DNA from: Onthomorpha sp937906975 | GTDB taxonomy: Bacteria; Bacteroidota; Bacteroidia; Bacteroidales; P3 | Assembly (NCBI GenBank): GCA_045614605.1 | Contig: JAZLDH010000010.1 | Coordinates: 1 to 43,915 of the forward strand | DNA: 43,915 bases | Reading direction: 5' to 3' | In this document: positions 40,816 to 43,915 of the stretch, piece by piece | How the letters are laid out: each line of letters begins with the position of its first letter | Numbering within the stretch: position 1 is the stretch's first letter | The notes under the pieces: generated by a model | The model's database searches: none | Seen by the model: only the letters and a program-made list of their open reading frames with translations | Told to the model about the DNA's origin: nothing | Program-made: the position numbers and the translations under genes

Positions 40816-42784
40816 TGGGTTATTGTAATCTTTTCGGTTTTTATTGCTTGTTTGCTAAATACTTTTACTAAATATATGCCTGCGGATTGGTTTAGAGTGA
40901 AGTTCTTTTCTTTTGTGGAAAATACCTCTTGCCCTAAGCTGTCAAATACTTTCACATTGACATCTGTAATTTGACTTTCTATATTTATTTCTCTATTGTG
41001 GTGTTTTATGGCTATGTCTTTTGTCTTTATTTCTTCTATTTCGCGTGATTTTTTTACAACTATTTGAAATCTATCAGCGTTTTCTCCCTCTGTTATTCTT
41101 GTTATGTATTTTTCGTTTTCCTTCATTTTTATCTCAAACTTGTTGTCAAGTAAAAATATGGTTATATCCTCTGGTATGTTTTTTATCTCTATGCTGATTT
41201 CTTTGGTTTGATTGCTTCTTATGTTGAACTCTGCAATATATGGTAAGAGATTTACTTCTTGTTTTACTAAGGCTGTTTTATCTAATAGGAAATAAGGCTC
41301 TGTGGTTTGATTTGGCGAAAAAAGTTTGTTTGCATCATAAATATCATATCCTTGATTGGCATTTTGATTTAGTGCAAAGAAAAGTTCTGATTCTTTGTCT
41401 TCGTCTTTTATTTTTATTCTTATGTATTGTTTTTCATTTTGTGATTTTGTAGAGGTTAGCCTTTGGTCTTTTTTGAATATTGCTTCCGTTTCTCCTTGTG
41501 AGAGGTAGTTTACAAAAAATCCTTCAGTTACATTGATTTCTCCTTGTGTGAGATATTGAAATTCTCCATTGGAATCCATTTTATATATGCCGTCTTGTCC
41601 TTGTATTTTGTCTTGATTTTCTAAAATAAACTTGCCTACATCTAATTTAAAGGTATAAGGATTTGAGAGTGCAAACCAATTTCCTCCTTCTTGATGTGTT
41701 GAAAGGTTTTTTGTTATGATTACATCGGAGTTGTTTATATTGTAATTTTCTGATTCGTTTTCTTTTTTGTTTGTAAAGGTGGTTGCTTCTTGTGTAAACG
41801 ACCATAAGAGAAAGCCTTCTGCGCTCGCTATTGGTGTTTCAATGCTTGCCCAATTTGTATCCCAATTTCCTGTTGTGTAATCAAAGGTTGAAACAGATAC
41901 GTCTCGTGAGCCGGGTTTGATTGCTTCTAATTTGTAAGGCGAAAAGGGCGCTCCTACAAAATGCCATAGGGAATCGGATAGTATGTCTGTTTGTACCTCT
42001 ACAATTCCTTCAATGTTTTCTTGTGTTGTATCGATTAGTTGTTTTCCGTAAGGGATTATTAATACTCCTTTATTGATTAGTCCTATTTTATTGGTAATTG
42101 TGAAATCTGTTTCTAAGGTTTTTGTTTCGTTTTCTTGTATTAAATAATTTGTTTTTGCAAAAATGTATTCGCCTGTCAAAAAACTATAATCGCTTCCAAA
42201 AGGAATATTAAGTTTTTTAGTGTAAGGTGTTCCGTTAAATACGTCAGTACCAAAGGTAGGAGGGATAGGAGAAAGAAAGGTTATGGAATTTAATTTTGTA
42301 CAATCCCAAAAAGCATTTTGCCCTATGTATTTTATTGTTGAGGGTATGGTTATGGAGGTCATTTTCTTGCAATCGTCAAAGGCTTTGTCTTTAATGCGAT
42401 TTACAGGGTATGAGATGTTGTTGTGTTGTATGGAGTCAGCAATGGTAACGTTGCCTATCTTGTTATTGTCGCAAGTGATAACAGTAGCATAGTTTGATTG
42501 ATAAGAGTTGTCTCCTAAATGAAATGTTATAAAACCAATGCCATTAAATCTATAATTCTCTATATTTATTGTGTCCTCGCCTCCGTAAATAATATCGTTA
42601 ATATTATATTGTATTCCTGCGTTTTCAAAAGCATTCATCTTTATTGAGGCATTTTCGGGTAGGGTAACAGATTTTAAAGCACTGCAATTTTGAAAAGCAC
42701 GATTGCCAATTGTAATCACACTATTTGGAATAATGATTTTTTCTAAATAACTGTGATCTTTAAAAGCATATATATTGATTTGAC
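40812..42784 (-). pseudogene. LRR/T9SS surface protein gene cut at the 5' end by an insertion sequence
   Basis: The reading frame is open from the IS boundary to the stop at 40812. The 635 residues from the first GTG (42719) begin in an LRR (IPNSV-ITIGNRAFQNC), contain a FITFHLGDNSY insert like that of the large LRR protein, further LRRs to about residue 170, a long beta-rich region with FNGTPYTKKL and FVGAPFSPY, and a T9SS type A C-terminal domain (VKVFDSLGQEVFS, AGIYLVKVFS). No signal peptide is left. The remaining codons upstream (AFKDHSYLEKIII) run into the IS end. The original N-terminus would lie beyond the window. Confidence 0.85.
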
Positions 42785-42787
42785 GGT

Positions 42788-42808
42788 CTAATGGTCAAAT
42801 TTCATGAT
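42788..42808 (+). repeat. Left terminal inverted repeat of the IS
   Basis: Reverse complement of the right repeats with one mismatch. Confidence 0.85.
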
Positions 42809-42836
42809 GAAATCTCTGTAATTTACTGATTATTAT

Positions 42837-42844
42837 TATCTTTG
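42837..42844 (+). promoter_or_regulatory. -7 box of the transposase gene
   Basis: TATCTTTG fits TAnnTTTG, 16 bases ahead of the ATG at 42860; the -33 is weak. Confidence 0.4.
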
Positions 42845-42859
42845 AGCATTTGAAAAGTT

Positions 42860-43779
42860 ATGAATAAAAAATTTGCTTTTATTGTGGCTCAAAACAAGTA
42901 GTAAAAAACGGCAAGAAAAATGGCAAACAACAATACCTTTGTCGCACTTGCAACAAACATTTCATAGAAGGTAATCGCCTTAATACCAATAACATAATAT
43001 CCGATTACGTAGAACATAAGTTTACACTAAAAGAGTTATCCACAAAATATGGGAAAAGCATAAGCACAATGCAACGAATATTACGTAAAATGCGTCATAT
43101 TCATACCATATCAAAAGATAAAGAAGTAATCATTCTATTAGACACAACATACTGGGGACGAAACTCAGGTTTAATGGTCATAAAAGACGCACAAAGAGGA
43201 AAAATATTATGGCATAAACACATTCGTCATGAAACAGTATCACTGTACCTTGAAGGCATAGAATGGTTAGAAGAACACAACTTCAAAATACAAGGAATAG
43301 TATGCGATGGACACAAAGGATTACTTAACGCATTAACAAAATACAATGTGCAAATGTGTCAAGTACACCAACAACGCATAATAAGAAGATACCTTACACA
43401 AAGACCAGAACTAGAAGCCTCAAAAGAACTATTAGACATCTCTAAATTACTCACTCACACAGACAAAGAATCGTTTATAGGACTATTTAACGAATGGCAA
43501 ATAAAATGGGAAAGCTTTCTAAAAGAAAGAACTATTGACAGCAATGGTAAAAGTAGATACACACATCAAAGAGTACGTAGTGCGTATTTAAGTTTGAAAC
43601 GTAATATGAAATGGCTTTGGACTTTTTATGACAATAAAGAACTAAACATACCCAATACAAACAATGCTTTAGAAGGTACTTTTACTGACATAAAAACAAA
43701 ACTTAGAGTTCATAGCGGAATGAAGAAATTAAACCGTCAAAAGTTCCTTGATGAATACATTTCTAGACATTATTACTAG
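42860..43779 (+). CDS. IS256/IS1249-type transposase, reading frame broken near the start
   Basis: The DDE domain is clear: DTTYWGRNSG (first Asp), GIVCDGHKGL (second Asp) and NTNNALEGTF (Glu), with MCQVHQQRI between. A zinc ribbon precedes it (CFYCGSK...CRTCNKHF, 42874-42960) in the same frame as the main ORF. However, that frame has no ATG/GTG/TTG before 43069. The ATG at 42860 is one base out of frame; an A6 run at 42866-42871 separates the two frames, and a seventh A would restore MNKKICFYC. Either a frameshift mutation, a sequencing error, or slippage on the A-run. If only the ORF from 43069 is made (236 residues) the zinc finger is lost. Confidence 0.75.
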
Positions 43780-43781
43780 CC

Positions 43782-43832
43782 TTATATCATATCAAAACAG
43801 AAGCTCAAAGCTTCTGTTTTGATATGATATAA
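43782..43832 (+). terminator. Perfect 23-bp hairpin after the transposase
   Basis: 43782-43804 pairs with 43810-43832 without mismatch around TCAAA, followed at a short distance by CCCCCTTTTTT. It starts three bases after the transposase stop and probably ends transcription, perhaps also shielding the gene from outside reading. Confidence 0.8.
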
Positions 43833-43851
43833 TCCCCCTTTTTTAATCAAT

Positions 43852-43912
43852 ATCATGAATTTTGACCATTAGAGCAATTTTGACTAAAAATATCATGAAT
43901 TTTGACCATTAG
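43852..43912 (+). repeat. Repeated right end of the IS
   Basis: Two identical copies of the 21-base terminal repeat start 40 bases apart (43852 and 43892). Between them lies a third, degenerate AATTTTGAC (43876-43884). Together they form a small array of possible transposase sites. Confidence 0.8.
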
Positions 43913-43915
43913 GCC

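Larger units (their letters stand above)
42785..43915 (+). mobile_element. Insertion sequence with IS256/IS1249-type transposase
   Basis: Left inverted repeat CTAATGGTCAAATTTCATGAT (42788-42808, written here in one piece of 21 read as CTAATGGTCAAATTTCATGA plus T) matches the right repeat at 43852-43872 in reverse complement with one mismatch. A second right repeat lies at 43892-43912, three bases from the window end; it also shares the outer GG.C. The element interrupts an LRR gene. The true right edge and the target duplication cannot be seen because the window ends. The bases left of it are GATTTGAC. Confidence 0.8.

Noticed and set aside
42777..42784. GATTTGAC as the target-site duplication of the IS
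   Set aside because: The right flank lies outside the window, so duplication cannot be tested; the bases after the inner right repeat do not match.
1..43915. tRNA or rRNA genes
   Set aside because: No cloverleaf with a GTTCRA arm or rRNA segment was noticed on either strand.

Overview
The window reads as an AT-rich member of the Bacteroidota, probably Bacteroidales. Promoters have the -33 TTTG / -7 TAnnTTTG form, Shine-Dalgarno sites are mostly weak or absent, ribosomal proteins L36 and S14 are of the zinc-free type, and several secreted proteins are BspA-like leucine-rich-repeat (LRR) proteins with type IX secretion (T9SS) C-terminal sorting domains. Genes are densely packed in the core regions.

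Layout. (1) 1-3640: a promoter and a structured, probably transcribed element (about 144-395), then a DUF2971 gene whose stop overlaps the start of an LRR/T9SS protein. (2) 3700-21920: one unbroken block of str, S10, spc and alpha operon genes, rpsL to rplQ, including fusA, secY, map, infA and rpoA, closed by a strong terminator. The small genes rpmD and rpmJ are present. (3) 21941-28140: crcB/fluC, then a 1,805-residue LRR/T9SS protein on the minus strand, preceded by a second copy of the structured element. The two LRR units therefore form an inverted pair around the ribosomal block. (4) 28141-34825: an A-rich intergenic stretch with a lysine-rich 21-bp repeat, then queA-ispD-(sugar-kinase/RapZ-C fusion), a membrane-anchored unknown, DUF3822, rsmD and a PfkB kinase. 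(5) 34828-36274: a SIMPL-domain protein and a HEPN/MNT (HepT/MntA-like) pair. (6) 36406-40815: glyA, two tandem AraC-type regulators, and divergent from them a two-gene unit sharing an 11-residue helical repeat. A degraded copy of the glyA 3' end with its terminator lies 3 kb downstream of glyA. (7) 40812-43915: a third LRR/T9SS gene cut at its 5' end by an insertion sequence that runs to the window edge.

The most notable observations are: the duplicated promoter-plus-structured-RNA element upstream of two LRR genes, with three compensatory base-pair changes between copies; the glyA 3'-end ghost; the two-gene 11-residue-repeat unit next to paired AraC regulators; and the transposase whose zinc-finger N-terminus is one base out of frame with the only good start codon. 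All functional statements come from reading motifs; no database search was run.
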